A stretch of 64,000 bases of DNA from Zoogloea sp. (lineage in GTDB: Bacteria; Pseudomonadota; Gammaproteobacteria; Burkholderiales; Rhodocyclaceae). This document shows, piece by piece, positions 1 to 13,777 of the stretch. The notes beneath the pieces are model-generated. The model was not told the DNA's origin. It saw only the letters and a list, made by a program, of their open reading frames with translations, and did no database searches. The translations under genes and the position numbers were made by a program. The stretch is taken from positions 79,258 through 143,257 of the forward strand of contig NZ_JAKLLN010000007.1 in NCBI RefSeq assembly GCF_023150065.1. Reading direction: 5' to 3'. Position 1 is the stretch's first letter. Every line of letters starts with the position of its first letter.

Positions 1-452
1 CGGGCCTTGTCGACTACGTTCTTCATGTCGCCAGGCGCCAGGAACTGGCCCTTCTTGATATTCACCGGCTTGCCGGACGCTGCCACGGCGTGGATGAAAT
101 CGGTCTGGCGGCACAGGAAGGCCGGCGTCTGCAACACATCGACCACAGCAGCCACATGGGGCACCTCGGCCTCGGAGTGCACGTCGGTGAGCACCGGCAC
201 GCCCAGCTGCTCGCGCACTTCGCCGAGGATCTCCAGCCCCTTCTCCATGCCCATGCCACGATAGGACTTGCCGGAGCTGCGGTTGGCCTTGTCGTAACTG
301 GACTTGTAGATGAAGGGGATGCCCAGCTCACCACAGATGTCCTTGAGCGCCTTGGCGGTCTCGAAGGCCATCTCGCGGGACTCGATCACACAGGGCCCGG
401 CGATCAGGAAGAAAGGCTTGTCGATGCCGACGTCGAAGCCGCAGAGTTTCAT
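1..452 (-). CDS. kdsA: 2-dehydro-3-deoxyphosphooctonate aldolase (KDO-8-phosphate synthase), C-terminus cut by window edge
   Basis: Condenses phosphoenolpyruvate with arabinose-5-phosphate to KDO-8-phosphate, the first committed step of the lipopolysaccharide inner-core sugar KDO; cytoplasmic. The first 150 codons are present of a usual ~280. Visible family signatures are IAGPCVIES at residues 17-25 and [12 protein letters not shown] at 49-60, which carry the PEP- and phosphate-binding residues, followed by a [10 protein letters not shown] stretch. The ATG at 452 is the natural start. It lies 11 nt after the pyrG stop, so the two are almost certainly co-transcribed, the usual pyrG-kdsA(-eno) order of beta- and gammaproteobacteria. 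The remainder runs off the left edge. Confidence 0.95.
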   Translation of the reverse strand, partial: MKLCGFDVGIDKPFFLIAGPCVIESREMAFETAKALKDICGELGIPFIYKSSYDKANRSSGKSYRGMGMEKGLEILGEVREQLGVPVLTDVHSEAEVPHVAAVVDVLQTPAFLCRQTDFIHAVAASGKPVNIKKGQFLAPGDMKNVVDKA

Positions 453-463
453 GGGTTTTCCTT

Positions 464-2805
<2,342 letters not shown>

Positions 2806-2815
2806 GGCACGCTCC

Positions 2816-4795
<1,980 letters not shown>

Positions 4796-4867
4796 GAAAC
4801 GGTCTCCTCGATCGCTCTTCTTGTTGTGCCGGATCTCCCGTCCGGCCTCGATTCACATGCAGCCTGT

Positions 4868-5296
4868 CTAGCTTACCGTGTTGCGCAGAGCCTCGGGCAT
4901 CGGCACCGACTTGCCGGTACGCGGGTCCATCCACACGATCTTGGCGGCCCCCTCGGCATACAGCCTGTCGTCCCCCTCCACGAACAGCTCGTACCAGGTC
5001 ATCAGGCTGCTGCGCCCCGGCTCACCGGCGTAAAGCTTGACCACCACGGTGGCCGGATAATTCACGGGAATCAGGAAGGTGCAGCTGGCGTTGATGATGA
5101 CCGCGCCGTTCTCGGCCTGGGGGCTGACCACAAAACCGGCCTCCTCGATCCACTCCACCCGGGCTTGCTCGAAGTAGCGGAAGTAAACGGTGTTATTGAC
5201 GTGACCGTAGAAATCCATGTCGCCCCAGCGGACGACATGTCGGGATGTATGCAGGAGCCGGCGCGACGACGGACCGGCTGCGGAAATCTCACTCAC
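4868..5296 (-). CDS. Acyl-CoA thioesterase, hot-dog fold (4HBT/YbgC type)
   Basis: A 142-residue hot-dog thioesterase that should cleave acyl-CoA to free acid and CoA. The diagnostic active-site segment WGDMDFYGHVNNTVYFRYFE contains the catalytic Asp and the GHVNN turn, near residues 24-43. The start chosen is GTG at 5296: AAAGGAG lies 6 nt upstream, and an ATG further in would cut into the conserved N-terminal strand. It is divergent from ETF-ubiquinone oxidoreductase, with a perfect palindrome in the shared control region. It probably leads the operon with acetoacetate-CoA ligase, which suggests a role in fatty-acid or ketone-body turnover (inference). Confidence 0.88.
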   Translation of the reverse strand: MSEISAAGPSSRRLLHTSRHVVRWGDMDFYGHVNNTVYFRYFEQARVEWIEEAGFVVSPQAENGAVIINASCTFLIPVNYPATVVVKLYAGEPGRSSLMTWYELFVEGDDRLYAEGAAKIVWMDPRTGKSVPMPEALRNTVS

Positions 5297-5394
5297 TGTT
5301 TCTCCTTTCGGGGTTTCTTGTAGGTATGATCCCGCGCCAGCACGCGATACTGCGACATGACATGACGAAGCGCACCGGAACGGTGGGTCAATGT

Positions 5395-5414
5395 AACATA
5401 CGCATGCGTATGTT
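5395..5414. promoter_or_regulatory. Perfect 20-bp palindrome, candidate operator for divergent acyl-CoA genes
   Basis: AACATACGCATGCGTATGTT equals its own reverse complement. It lies 98 nt before the thioesterase GTG and 116 nt before the ETF-QO ATG. Its size and symmetry resemble operators of TetR-type regulators, several of which control fatty-acid degradation in proteobacteria. The regulator is not in this window. Confidence 0.6.
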
Positions 5415-5530
5415 TTGCACCCTAGGGACAGCCGCCTCAAGGGCATTTGCCGCGTCAGGGCCACAGCGCTAAGCTTGACGGCCAAAGGCCCGAAACAACA
5501 AATCAAATAAGGATTCAGGAGGAGAAAGCA

Positions 5531-7174
5531 ATGGAACGTGACTCGATGGAATTCGACGTCCTGATTGTGGGTGGCGGGCCCGCCGGTCTGGCTGCCGCGA
5601 TCAGGCTCAAGCAGCTCGCAGCAAAAAAAGAGCAGGACTTTTCCGTCTGCCTGATCGAAAAGGCCGCCGAAATCGGCGCCCACATCCTCTCCGGTGCGGT
5701 GATCGATCCCCGCGCCCTCAATGAACTCATCCCCGACTGGAAGGCCCGGGGCGCCCCCCTCAACACCCCGGTCAGCGAAGACCGGGTGATTTTCCTGTCG
5801 GAAGCCGGCGGCAAGCAGATCCCCAACGGCCTCTTGCCCGACGCCTTCCACAACGAAGGCAACTACATCGTCCGCCTGGGCAACCTGGCCAAGTGGTTGG
5901 GCGAGCAGGCAGAAGCCCTCGGCGTCGAGGTCTACCCCGGCTTCGCCGGCTCCCAGGTACTGTTCGACGACGCAGGCGCCGTAGCCGGCGTCATCACCGG
6001 TGACATGGGCGTGCTGCGGGACGGCAGTCAGGGACCCAACTTCCAGCCCGGCATGGAGCTGCGCGCCAAGTACACCCTGTTTGCCGAAGGCTGCCGCGGC
6101 CACCTGGGCAAGCAGCTTGAGGCCCGCTACGCCCTGCGTGACGGTGCCGACCCACAAACCTACGGCATCGGCATCAAGGAACTGTGGGAAATCCCTGCCG
6201 ACCAGCATATCCCCGGCCTGGTGGTGCACACCGCCGGCTGGCCCATGGACACGGCCACCTACGGCGGCGGCTTCTGCTACCACCTGGAAGACCGGCTGGT
6301 CTCGGTGGGCTACGTCGTCGGCCTCAACTACACCAACCCTTATCTGTCGCCCTTCGAGGAGTTCCAGCGCTACAAGACCCACCCCGAGATTCGCAAATTC
6401 CTCGAAGGTGGCAAGCGCCTGGCCTACGGCGCCCGCGCCATCGCCGCCGGTGGCCTGCAGAGCCAGCCCAAGCTGGTCTTCCCGGGTGGCGCCCTGATCG
6501 GTGACGATGCGGGCTTCTTAAACGCCGCCCGCATCAAGGGCTCCCACGCCGCCATGAAGTCCGGCATGCTGGCCGCCGAAGCCGCCTTCGAGGCCCTGGC
6601 AGCCGGGCGCGCCCAGGACGAGCTGAGCGCTTTCCCCGAGGCCTTCAAGGCCAGCTGGCTCCACGCCGAGCTGCACAAAACCCGCAACTTCAAGCCCTAC
6701 ATGAAGAAGGGCCTGTGGCTGGGGTCCCTGCTCTTCGGCATCGACCAGAAGCTGTTTGGCGGCAACGTGCCCTGGACCCTGCACAACTCGGCCGACCACA
6801 CGGCCCTCAAGCCGGCAGCCGAATGCCACCCCATTCCCTATCCCAAGCCCGACGGCAAGCTCACCTTTGATCGTCTGTCCTCGGTCTTCCTCTCCAACAC
6901 CAACCACGAGGAAGAGCAGCCCTGCCACCTGCAACTGCGCGACAGTTCGGTGCCCATTGCGATCAACCTGGCCAAATACGACGCGCCCGAACAGCGCTAC
7001 TGCCCGGCCGGCGTGTATGAGATCGTGCGCACCGAGGAAGGCGACAACCCGCGCCTGCAGATCAACGCCCAGAACTGCGTGCACTGCAAGACCTGCGACA
7101 TCAAGGACCCGACCCAGAACATCAACTGGGTTGTGCCCCAGGGCGGCGAAGGGCCGATCTACCAGGGCATGTAA
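5531..7174 (+). CDS. Electron transfer flavoprotein-ubiquinone oxidoreductase (ETF-QO)
   Basis: Passes electrons from ETF, reduced by acyl-CoA dehydrogenases, to the quinone pool; a monotopic inner-membrane FAD/4Fe-4S enzyme. 547 residues, the usual length. The N-terminal FAD-binding dinucleotide motif [15 protein letters not shown] is near residues 13-27. Conserved mid-region stretches include [12 protein letters not shown] and [14 protein letters not shown]. The C-terminal ferredoxin-like domain shows CPAGVYE and [12 protein letters not shown], supplying the 4Fe-4S cysteines. AGGAGGAG about 6 nt upstream fixes the ATG at 5531, although the frame is open further upstream. Monocistronic, ending in a strong terminator, and divergent from the acyl-CoA thioesterase operon. 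Confidence 0.97.
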   Translation: MERDSMEFDVLIVGGGPAGLAAAIRLKQLAAKKEQDFSVCLIEKAAEIGAHILSGAVIDPRALNELIPDWKARGAPLNTPVSEDRVIFLSEAGGKQIPNGLLPDAFHNEGNYIVRLGNLAKWLGEQAEALGVEVYPGFAGSQVLFDDAGAVAGVITGDMGVLRDGSQGPNFQPGMELRAKYTLFAEGCRGHLGKQLEARYALRDGADPQTYGIGIKELWEIPADQHIPGLVVHTAGWPMDTATYGGGFCYHLEDRLVSVGYVVGLNYTNPYLSPFEEFQRYKTHPEIRKFLEGGKRLAYGARAIAAGGLQSQPKLVFPGGALIGDDAGFLNAARIKGSHAAMKSGMLAAEAAFEALAAGRAQDELSAFPEAFKASWLHAELHKTRNFKPYMKKGLWLGSLLFGIDQKLFGGNVPWTLHNSADHTALKPAAECHPIPYPKPDGKLTFDRLSSVFLSNTNHEEEQPCHLQLRDSSVPIAINLAKYDAPEQRYCPAGVYEIVRTEEGDNPRLQINAQNCVHCKTCDIKDPTQNINWVVPQGGEGPIYQGM

Positions 7175-7194
7175 GCCCGCCCTGCATCACATGT

Positions 7195-7230
7195 AAAAAG
7201 GCCGGTGCGCGAAAGCACACCGGCCTTTTT
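7195..7230. terminator. Bidirectional intrinsic terminator between ETF-QO and purL
   Basis: Arms AAAAAGGCCGGTG (7195-7207) and CACCGGCCTTTTT (7218-7230) pair perfectly over 13 bp. Each strand ends in five Ts, so the hairpin can stop both convergent transcripts. Confidence 0.93.
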
Positions 7231-7286
7231 ACATCGGTGACCGCGGGGCCGGGACGCAACCGCCCCCGCGAGACTTCAGCCTGCGA

Positions 7287-10200
7287 TCACCCCACCCACT
7301 TGCGGGCGTTGCGGAACATCCGCAGCCACGGCGAATCTTCACCCAGACTGGTCGGATGCCAGCTCATCTGCACGGTGCGGGCGGTGCGCTCAGGGTGCGG
7401 CATCATGATGGTGAAGCGGCCATCCGGCGTTGTCAGGCCGGTGATGCCGGCAGGCGAGCCGTTGGGGTTGAACGGGTAACGCTCGGCGATGGCGCCGCTG
7501 TTATCCACGTAGCGCAGGGCCACCTTCGCGTTGTCCTGGGCGTCAATGCCCGCGAACACGGCACGACCTTCGCCGTGGGACACGACGATGGGCATGCGGC
7601 TACCGGCCATGCCGGCCAGCAGGATGGACGGGCTTTCCTGAACCTCCACCATCACGAAGCGGGCCTCGAACTGCTCGCTGCGGTTGCGCTGGAAACGCGG
7701 CCAGGTTTCGGCCCCCGGGACGATCTCGGCCAGGTTGGACATCATCTGGCAGCCGTTGCACACGCCCAGGGCGAAGGTGTCTTCGCGCTTGAAGAAAGTC
7801 TCGAACTGCTCGCGCAGCGCCGGGTTGAACAGGATGGACTTGGCCCAGCCCTGCCCTGCCCCCAGCACATCACCGTAGGAAAAGCCGCCACAGGCCGCCA
7901 GACCCTTGAAGTCGGACAGATGGACGCGCCCGGCCTGCAGGTCGGACATGTGCACGTCGAAGGGGGCGAAGCCGGCGCGCTCGAAAGCGGCGGCCATCTC
8001 GGCCTGGGAGTTCACACCCTGCTCCCGCAGGATGGCGATCCTGGGGCGGGCACCGGTGGCGATGAAGGGCGCTGCAATATCTTCGGCCGGATCATAGGAC
8101 AGCGACACGGACAGGCCAGGGTTGGCGACATCGGCCAACGCATCGAACTCTTCCTTCGCACAGTCGGCGTCGTCCCGCAGGCGGGCGATCTGGTAGCTGG
8201 TCTCGGACCAGGTCTGCAGCAGTTCGGCGCGAGGGGCGCTGAACACGAGCTTGGCGTTGCGCCAGAAGCGCAGCTCGTCCCGGTCGTTGGGTTCGCCCAC
8301 AAAGTGGTAGGACAGCCTGGCGGCACGCAGGGCTTCGGTGAAGCGGCTGCGGTCATCCCGGCGGATCTGGATCACGGCGCCCAGCTCTTCGGCGAACAGC
8401 GCCTTGAAGAGCATGTCGTTGAAGCGGCCCTTGAGGGAGTCCGGCCGCTTGTCGAGACCATCCACGTCATTCATGTACTGGTCGTAGGCCACCGTATCCA
8501 GCATCACCGACAGGCCGCACTTCGAGGCGAAAGCCATCTCGCACAGGGTCGCGAAGAGGCCGCCGTCGGCGCGGTCGTGGTAGGCCAGGATCAGGTCTTC
8601 CCTGCGCCACTGCTGGATCAGATCAAAGAAGGCCTTGAGCTGGCCGGCGTCCACGTCGGGAGCGTGCTCGGCCACCGAGTTGTAGGCCTGGGCCAGCACC
8701 GAGCCGCCGAGGCGGTTGGCGTTGTTGCCCAGATCGATGAGCAGCAGCTCGGTCTCGACACCTTCGGGGAACTGCAGCTGGGGCGTGAGGGTGCGGCGCA
8801 CGTCCTGCACCGGGGCAAAGCCGGTCACGATCAGGGACAGGGGCGACACCACCTGCTTGTCCTCACCCTCCTCGTTCCAGGCGGTGCGCATGGACAGGGA
8901 GTCCTTGCCCACCGGGATGGCGATGCCGGCCTGCTGGCAGAACTGGGACACGGCCTCGACGGTCTTGTAGAGCTTGACGTCCTCGCCCCGGTGGCCGGCA
9001 GCGGCCATCCAGTTGGCGGAGAGCTTCACGTCACCCAGGCTGCGGATGTCGGCGGCGGCGATGTTGGTGATGGCCTCACCGATGGCCATGCGGCCGGAAG
9101 CCGGCGCGTCGAGGGTCGCCACCGGGGTGCGCTCGCCCATGGCGAAGGCCTCCCCCAGGTAGCCCTGGTAGCTCATGGTGGTCACGGCCACGTCGGCCAC
9201 GGGGATCTGCCACGGGCCGACCATCTGGTCGCGGGCGGTCATGCCACCCACCGAGCGGTCGCCGATGGTGATCAGGAAGCTCTTGCTGGCCACGGCCGGC
9301 ATGCGCAGCACGCGGCGGCAGGCGTCGGCCAGATCGATGTCGGTCACGTCGAAGGGCGGCACGAAGACCTGGCGGGTGGACACGTTGCGGGTCATCTTGG
9401 GCGGTTTGCCCAGCAGCACCTGCATCTCCATGTCCACCGCGTTGTTGTCGAAGTGGCGGTCGGACACCACCAGCTGACCATCATCCGAAGCCGTGCCGAC
9501 CACTGCGAAGGGGCAGCGCTCGCGCTCGCAGATGGCCTTGAAGACATCCAGGCTCTCTGGCGCGATGGCCAGCACGTAGCGCTCCTGGGACTCGTTCGAC
9601 CAGATCTCCCGCGGGCTCATGCCCGGCTCTTCGATGTGCACCTCGCGGAGCTCGAAGCGGGCGCCCAGCTCGGCGGAATCGGCCAGCTCGGGGAAGGCGT
9701 TGGACAGGCCGCCGGCGCCCACGTCGTGGATCGACAGGATGGGGTTCGCTTCACCCTTCTGCCAGCAGGCGTCGATGACCTCCTGGCAGCGCCGCTGGAT
9801 TTCCGGGTTGCCGCGCTGCACGGACGCGAAGTCCAGGTCGGCGGTGTTGGTGCCGGTGGCCATCGACGAGGCGGCGCCGCCACCGAGGCCGATGAGCATG
9901 CCGGGGCCGCCCAGCTGGATCAGCAGGGTGCCGGGGCCGAACTTGATCTTGAAGGACTGCTGGTCCTGGATGCAGCCCAGGCCGCCGGCGATCATGATGG
10001 GCTTGTGGTAGCCCCGCACCTCGTCCTGCACGCTCTGCTGGAAGGTCCGGAAGTAGCCGGTCAGGTTGGGGCGGCCGAATTCATTGTTGAAGGCGGCACC
10101 ACCCAGGGGGCCTTCGATCATGATGTCGAGGGCCGAGGCGATGCGTTCGGGCTTGCCATAGGCCTGCTCCCAGGGCTGCTCGAAGCCGGGAATCTCCAGG

Positions 10201-11216
10201 TTGGACACGGAAAAACCGGTAAGGCCCGCCTTGGGCTTGGAGCCGCGGCCGGTGGCGCCTTCGTCGCGGATCTCGCCGCCAGAGCCGGTGGAAGCGCCCG
10301 GGAAGGGAGAGATCGCGGTGGGGTGGTTGTGGGTCTCGACCTTGGCCAGGATATGGGTCAGCTCGTCGCGGTACTTCCAGGCGCCCTCGGCATCCGGGTA
10401 GAGCTTGGCAACGGTCGCCCCTTCGATCACTGAGGCGTTGTCGGAGTAGGCCACCACGGTGCCCTCCGGGTGGGCCTTGTGGGTCTCGCGGATCATGCCG
10501 AACAAGGTCTTGTCCATGGGCCGGCCGTCGATCACCCAGTCGGCGTTGAAGATCTTGTGGCGGCAGTGTTCGGAGTTGGCCTGGGCGAACATCATCAGCT
10601 CCACGTCGGTGGGGTTGCGCCCCATGCGGGTGAAGTTGTCTACCAGGTAATCGATCTCGTCCTCGGACAGTGCCAGGCCCAGCTCGCTGTTGGCCACCAC
10701 CAGGGCGTCGCGGCCCTGCTCGATGATGGCCACGGTGGTGAGAGGCTGGGGCGCGTAGTGGTGGAACAGGGCGTGAGCCGCGTCCACGTTGTCCAGCACC
10801 GACTCGGTCATGCGGTCGTGGATGGTCGGCAGCACCGCCTCGCGGTCGCGGGCATCGAGGCCGCCACGCAGCTCGAAGCTGAGGGCCGTGCCCCGCTCGA
10901 TGCGGATGATCTTGTCGAAACCGCATTGCCGGGCAATGTCGGTAGCCTTGGACGACCAGGGCGAGATGGTGCCCAGGCGCGGCGTGACCAACAGCAGGCT
11001 GCCCGCGGGCACATCACCTTCAGGGTGCGCACCGAGCAGATCCACCAGCCGGGCGAGCTCGTCGGCCGACAGGGGCGCGCTGATCTCGGCGAGGTACCAG
11101 TGCTCCGCGGCCAGCCCCTTGAGGCGGGGCAGCACGGATTTGACCGACTCGGTCAGGCGGTCAAGACGGGAGCGGGAGACGGCGGGCGCACCGCGCAGCT
11201 TGAGGATTTCGGACAT
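7287..11216 (-). CDS. purL: Phosphoribosylformylglycinamidine synthase, large single-chain form
   Basis: Fourth step of purine synthesis: FGAR plus glutamine and ATP to FGAM. 1309 residues, matching the fused PurL of beta- and gammaproteobacteria rather than the split PurSQL. Order: N-terminal PurS-like part, two AIRS/PurM-like synthase repeats ([19 protein letters not shown] near 300 is the conserved ATP/substrate motif), and a C-terminal class I glutaminase. The glutaminase has GVCNGCQMM near residue 1150 as the Cys elbow and a terminal MMPHPER His/Glu motif. The ATG at 11216 gives the full conserved N-terminus; no strong Shine-Dalgarno sequence is visible. It is monocistronic, convergent with ETF-QO and divergent from the diguanylate cyclase. 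Confidence 0.98.
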   Translation of the reverse strand: MSEILKLRGAPAVSRSRLDRLTESVKSVLPRLKGLAAEHWYLAEISAPLSADELARLVDLLGAHPEGDVPAGSLLLVTPRLGTISPWSSKATDIARQCGFDKIIRIERGTALSFELRGGLDARDREAVLPTIHDRMTESVLDNVDAAHALFHHYAPQPLTTVAIIEQGRDALVVANSELGLALSEDEIDYLVDNFTRMGRNPTDVELMMFAQANSEHCRHKIFNADWVIDGRPMDKTLFGMIRETHKAHPEGTVVAYSDNASVIEGATVAKLYPDAEGAWKYRDELTHILAKVETHNHPTAISPFPGASTGSGGEIRDEGATGRGSKPKAGLTGFSVSNLEIPGFEQPWEQAYGKPERIASALDIMIEGPLGGAAFNNEFGRPNLTGYFRTFQQSVQDEVRGYHKPIMIAGGLGCIQDQQSFKIKFGPGTLLIQLGGPGMLIGLGGGAASSMATGTNTADLDFASVQRGNPEIQRRCQEVIDACWQKGEANPILSIHDVGAGGLSNAFPELADSAELGARFELREVHIEEPGMSPREIWSNESQERYVLAIAPESLDVFKAICERERCPFAVVGTASDDGQLVVSDRHFDNNAVDMEMQVLLGKPPKMTRNVSTRQVFVPPFDVTDIDLADACRRVLRMPAVASKSFLITIGDRSVGGMTARDQMVGPWQIPVADVAVTTMSYQGYLGEAFAMGERTPVATLDAPASGRMAIGEAITNIAAADIRSLGDVKLSANWMAAAGHRGEDVKLYKTVEAVSQFCQQAGIAIPVGKDSLSMRTAWNEEGEDKQVVSPLSLIVTGFAPVQDVRRTLTPQLQFPEGVETELLLIDLGNNANRLGGSVLAQAYNSVAEHAPDVDAGQLKAFFDLIQQWRREDLILAYHDRADGGLFATLCEMAFASKCGLSVMLDTVAYDQYMNDVDGLDKRPDSLKGRFNDMLFKALFAEELGAVIQIRRDDRSRFTEALRAARLSYHFVGEPNDRDELRFWRNAKLVFSAPRAELLQTWSETSYQIARLRDDADCAKEEFDALADVANPGLSVSLSYDPAEDIAAPFIATGARPRIAILREQGVNSQAEMAAAFERAGFAPFDVHMSDLQAGRVHLSDFKGLAACGGFSYGDVLGAGQGWAKSILFNPALREQFETFFKREDTFALGVCNGCQMMSNLAEIVPGAETWPRFQRNRSEQFEARFVMVEVQESPSILLAGMAGSRMPIVVSHGEGRAVFAGIDAQDNAKVALRYVDNSGAIAERYPFNPNGSPAGITGLTTPDGRFTIMMPHPERTARTVQMSWHPTSLGEDSPWLRMFRNARKWVG

Positions 11217-11293
11217 GGCAAGGATGGGCGCGAGGTTTGTACCGGCCCGTCGAAAGTCACGAGACTCACGGACGGACCCGAGAAAAGCCCGGG

Positions 11294-11299
11294 ATTATA
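11294..11299 (-). promoter_or_regulatory. Candidate -10 box upstream of purL
   Basis: A perfect TATAAT on the minus strand, 78 nt before the purL ATG, set in the symmetric GC context CGGGTATAATCCCGGG. No convincing -35 hexamer at 16-18 nt was found, so this is a weak promoter call; an activator or an alternative start remains possible. Confidence 0.35.
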
Positions 11300-11344
11300 C
11301 CCGAGCCCATCGCCAGCTCCGATCAGGGTTTCGCGCCAGAACTC

Positions 11345-11394
11345 GGCCGTGCATGCCGGATGCACGGCCAGGGCGGTCGGAAATGCATCCGACC
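11345..11394. repeat. Two tandem perfect inverted repeats upstream of the diguanylate cyclase
   Basis: Arms GGCCGTGCAT (11345-11354) and ATGCACGGCC (11360-11369), 10 bp with a 5-nt loop. After 5 nt follow arms GGTCGGA (11375-11381) and TCCGACC (11388-11394), 7 bp with a 6-nt loop. They lie between the purL and diguanylate cyclase starts and end 43 nt before the likely cyclase ATG. No T-tract follows either, so they look more like operators or a leader structure than a terminator. Confidence 0.6.
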
Positions 11395-11437
11395 TATGCA
11401 ATAATCCGCCGCCATCCCGTTTGTGGATCGATCGTTC

Positions 11438-12889
11438 ATGTCATCTCGCCGCGCGTCACCCCGAGCCTCCCTGTCCTCCCGGACATTCTGGGTGCTCGCC
11501 GTCCTTTTCTGCGCCATCGAGACGACCATCCTGATTCAGGCATACCAGCAGACGGCGGCGCATCGGCGCGTATCCGAACAGCTGTCACTGGTCCGCCAGA
11601 GCACGGCCATGGCGTGGCACATTGCGGCCGGCCAGGCCCCCACGGTCCACGCCGACATCATCGTCAACCCAGCCGTCCGCGACCCGCGTCACCGCTGGCT
11701 GGAGTCAGCGCTGCAAGGGCTTGCCGGAGGGGGAGCGGTCCACACCCTCGAGAACGTCGAACTCGTTCTGACGCCCCTCGACAACCCTGCCGCACGTCGC
11801 ACCCTGACCGAACTGCTGGCCCGCTGGAACAACTTTGCGCGGCTCGAAGTCCTCGACCCGGGCTCCGCCGTTGCCTCCAGTGAGCTCGCCACCATCGCCC
11901 CTGCCCTGAGCGAACTGGCCCGGCTGCTCGCCACCCAGCACGAGGAAGCCGTCCTGCAGGCAGATAGGCTCACTGCGCTGGCAGTGATCACCGGTCTGGT
12001 CGCCTTCGTGGTCATGTGCGCCATACTGCTGCGACAGACGCAGCGCTCCGAGCGCTCCGGCCGGCTGATGCGCTCGATGATGAATCAGATCGGCGCCGGG
12101 GTCTGCATCCTCGGCAGCACTGACAAGATCGCCGATGCCAACCGGGCCGCCTGCCGCATGCTGGGCCGCCCCCGCAAGGCCCTCCGGGGCAAGCGCCTGG
12201 AGGACATTCTGACCGAGCAGGAAGGTGTATGGACCGGTGAGCGGCCCGATGGCATGCCCCTCGCGATCGAGCGGATTCCCGGCACCATCGAAGGCTACAA
12301 GGGCCCCCTGCGCATCGTCACCCTGCTGGATGTGACCGCACGCCACCTGACCGCAGAATGCCTGCAGCACCTCGCCAACCACGATGCCCTCACCAGCCTG
12401 CCGAACCGCAGCTTCCTGGAAGGACATTTCAAGAAAGAACTGGCACGCAGCACCGGGCAAGGGCTGGCGCTGGGTGTCGCGGTTCTCGACCTGGATGGTT
12501 TCAAGCCCATCAACGACACCTACGGACATGCAGTCGGCGATGCCCTGCTGGTGCAGATCGCCCAGCGCCTGAGCTCCGCCCTGCGCAACGGCGACGTGAT
12601 CGCCCGTGTTGGCGGCGACGAATTCGTGGGGGTGTTCCCCGACATCAACAACCGGGAGAGCCTGCGTTTCCTCGGCGACCGGCTGCTCGGCGTCTTTGCC
12701 CATCCCTTCCAGATCCAGGAACACCTTATCCCCATGGCCGGCAGCATCGGTCTCGCCCTGGCCCCGGACGACGGCACCGACCAGGACAGCCTCCTGCGCG
12801 CCGCAGATGCCGCCATGTACCGGGCCAAGCAGGCTGGCAAACGCCCGGCCCTGCTCGCCAGCGTCGGGAACAGCGGGCGCGCAGCCTGA
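11438..12889 (+). CDS. Membrane-bound diguanylate cyclase (two TM helices, PAS-like, GGDEF)
   Basis: Probably makes cyclic di-GMP from two GTP. 483 residues from the ATG at 11438; a GTG at 11423 is an alternative, and neither has a clear Shine-Dalgarno. Layout: TM helix near residues 18-38, a periplasmic sensor region of about 140 residues without a recognised domain, a second TM near 185-205, a PAS-like segment (about 215-300), then a GGDEF domain. The GGDEF signature is intact at 392-396 (RVGGDEFVGVF) and DLDGFKPINDTYGH carries the metal-binding and substrate residues. No EAL domain follows. Target unknown, though a c-di-GMP-binding YajQ homologue and a large EPS locus lie in the same window. 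Confidence 0.9.
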   Translation: MSSRRASPRASLSSRTFWVLAVLFCAIETTILIQAYQQTAAHRRVSEQLSLVRQSTAMAWHIAAGQAPTVHADIIVNPAVRDPRHRWLESALQGLAGGGAVHTLENVELVLTPLDNPAARRTLTELLARWNNFARLEVLDPGSAVASSELATIAPALSELARLLATQHEEAVLQADRLTALAVITGLVAFVVMCAILLRQTQRSERSGRLMRSMMNQIGAGVCILGSTDKIADANRAACRMLGRPRKALRGKRLEDILTEQEGVWTGERPDGMPLAIERIPGTIEGYKGPLRIVTLLDVTARHLTAECLQHLANHDALTSLPNRSFLEGHFKKELARSTGQGLALGVAVLDLDGFKPINDTYGHAVGDALLVQIAQRLSSALRNGDVIARVGGDEFVGVFPDINNRESLRFLGDRLLGVFAHPFQIQEHLIPMAGSIGLALAPDDGTDQDSLLRAADAAMYRAKQAGKRPALLASVGNSGRAA

Positions 12890-12953
12890 CGACGACGTCA
12901 ATCCGGCAGCCTGATCGGGTAAACTGCCAGGTTTTGCTGTCACCACCCAAGCC

Positions 12954-13775
12954 TTGCCCCCACACTCCCTGCCCGAACCCGAGTTCGAAACGCCAGCGGC
13001 TTCAGCCGACGCCATTCCGCGTCCCTGGCTGGCGATTCCGGCCGCGGTCCTGTTGGTTCTGGCTGCAGGCCTGGCACTGGGTGGCGACAATCAAGCCGCC
13101 TTTCTGCGCATCAACGCGGCCAGCGCCAGTTGGCTTCCCCCCGCCCTGTGGTCGGCCATCAGCCTGTCAGGATCGGTGCTGGGCATGATTGCCCTGCTCG
13201 CCCCGACCCTGAAGACCCAGCCACGCTGGCTCGCCGCCGCCTTCCTGGCAGCGCCGCTGGGCGTGCTCTTCAGCCAGGGTGGCAAACGCTACTTCGATGT
13301 GATGCGTCCAGCCGGTGTGCTGGAAGCCGGCAGCTTCCAGCAGATTGGCCAGAAGCTCTATGTGCACGCTTTCCCTTCGGGCCACAGCACGACGGCTTTC
13401 CTGGTCGCTGCCGTGCTGATCCTCGCCTGGCCCCGGGATCATAGCCGTGGCCGGGCGGCCCTCGTCTTTCTGCCCCTCGCTGCGCTCATCGGCCTGTCGC
13501 GCATCGCAGTGGGCGCCCACTGGCCGCTGGATGTGCTGGTCGGTGCAGCCGGGGGCTGGATCGCCGGCGGCCTGGGTGTATGGCTGTCGGGCAGGATGCG
13601 CTTCTGGGAACGCCCTGGGGGCATCCGCGCCATGGCCACCATTGCCGTGGCCACCAGCCTGGCCATGATCTTCGTGGACCTGGGCTATCCTCAGGTCCGG
13701 CTCTACCAGATCGGCCTTGCCGCCTGGGGGATCGGTGGCGCCGCTGCAGCGCTGATGGCGGAGCGGGAGTCCTGA
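12954..13775 (+). CDS. PAP2-family membrane phosphatase
   Basis: A 273-residue integral membrane protein of the PAP2 superfamily, which dephosphorylates lipid phosphates such as undecaprenyl pyrophosphate or phosphatidic acid. All three signature motifs are present: KRYFDVMRP near 111-119, PSGHSTT near 141-147, and SRIAVGAHWPLDV near 181-193, giving the catalytic His pair. Several hydrophobic helices surround them. The start is a TTG at 12954; there is no in-frame ATG before the core, and the first methionine (near residue 78) would remove membrane segments. First gene of a tight cassette with a flippase-like protein and glycosyltransferases, so a role in recycling the polyprenyl carrier is the best inference. 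Confidence 0.85.
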   Translation: MPPHSLPEPEFETPAASADAIPRPWLAIPAAVLLVLAAGLALGGDNQAAFLRINAASASWLPPALWSAISLSGSVLGMIALLAPTLKTQPRWLAAAFLAAPLGVLFSQGGKRYFDVMRPAGVLEAGSFQQIGQKLYVHAFPSGHSTTAFLVAAVLILAWPRDHSRGRAALVFLPLAALIGLSRIAVGAHWPLDVLVGAAGGWIAGGLGVWLSGRMRFWERPGGIRAMATIAVATSLAMIFVDLGYPQVRLYQIGLAAWGIGGAAAALMAERES

Positions 13776-13777
13776 AC

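Noticed and set aside
7356..10433. A 1025-codon open frame on the plus strand across purL
   Set aside because: It is antisense to an unmistakable PurL. Its product is His/Gly/Val-rich low-complexity sequence typical of GC-skewed shadow frames, with no known motif.
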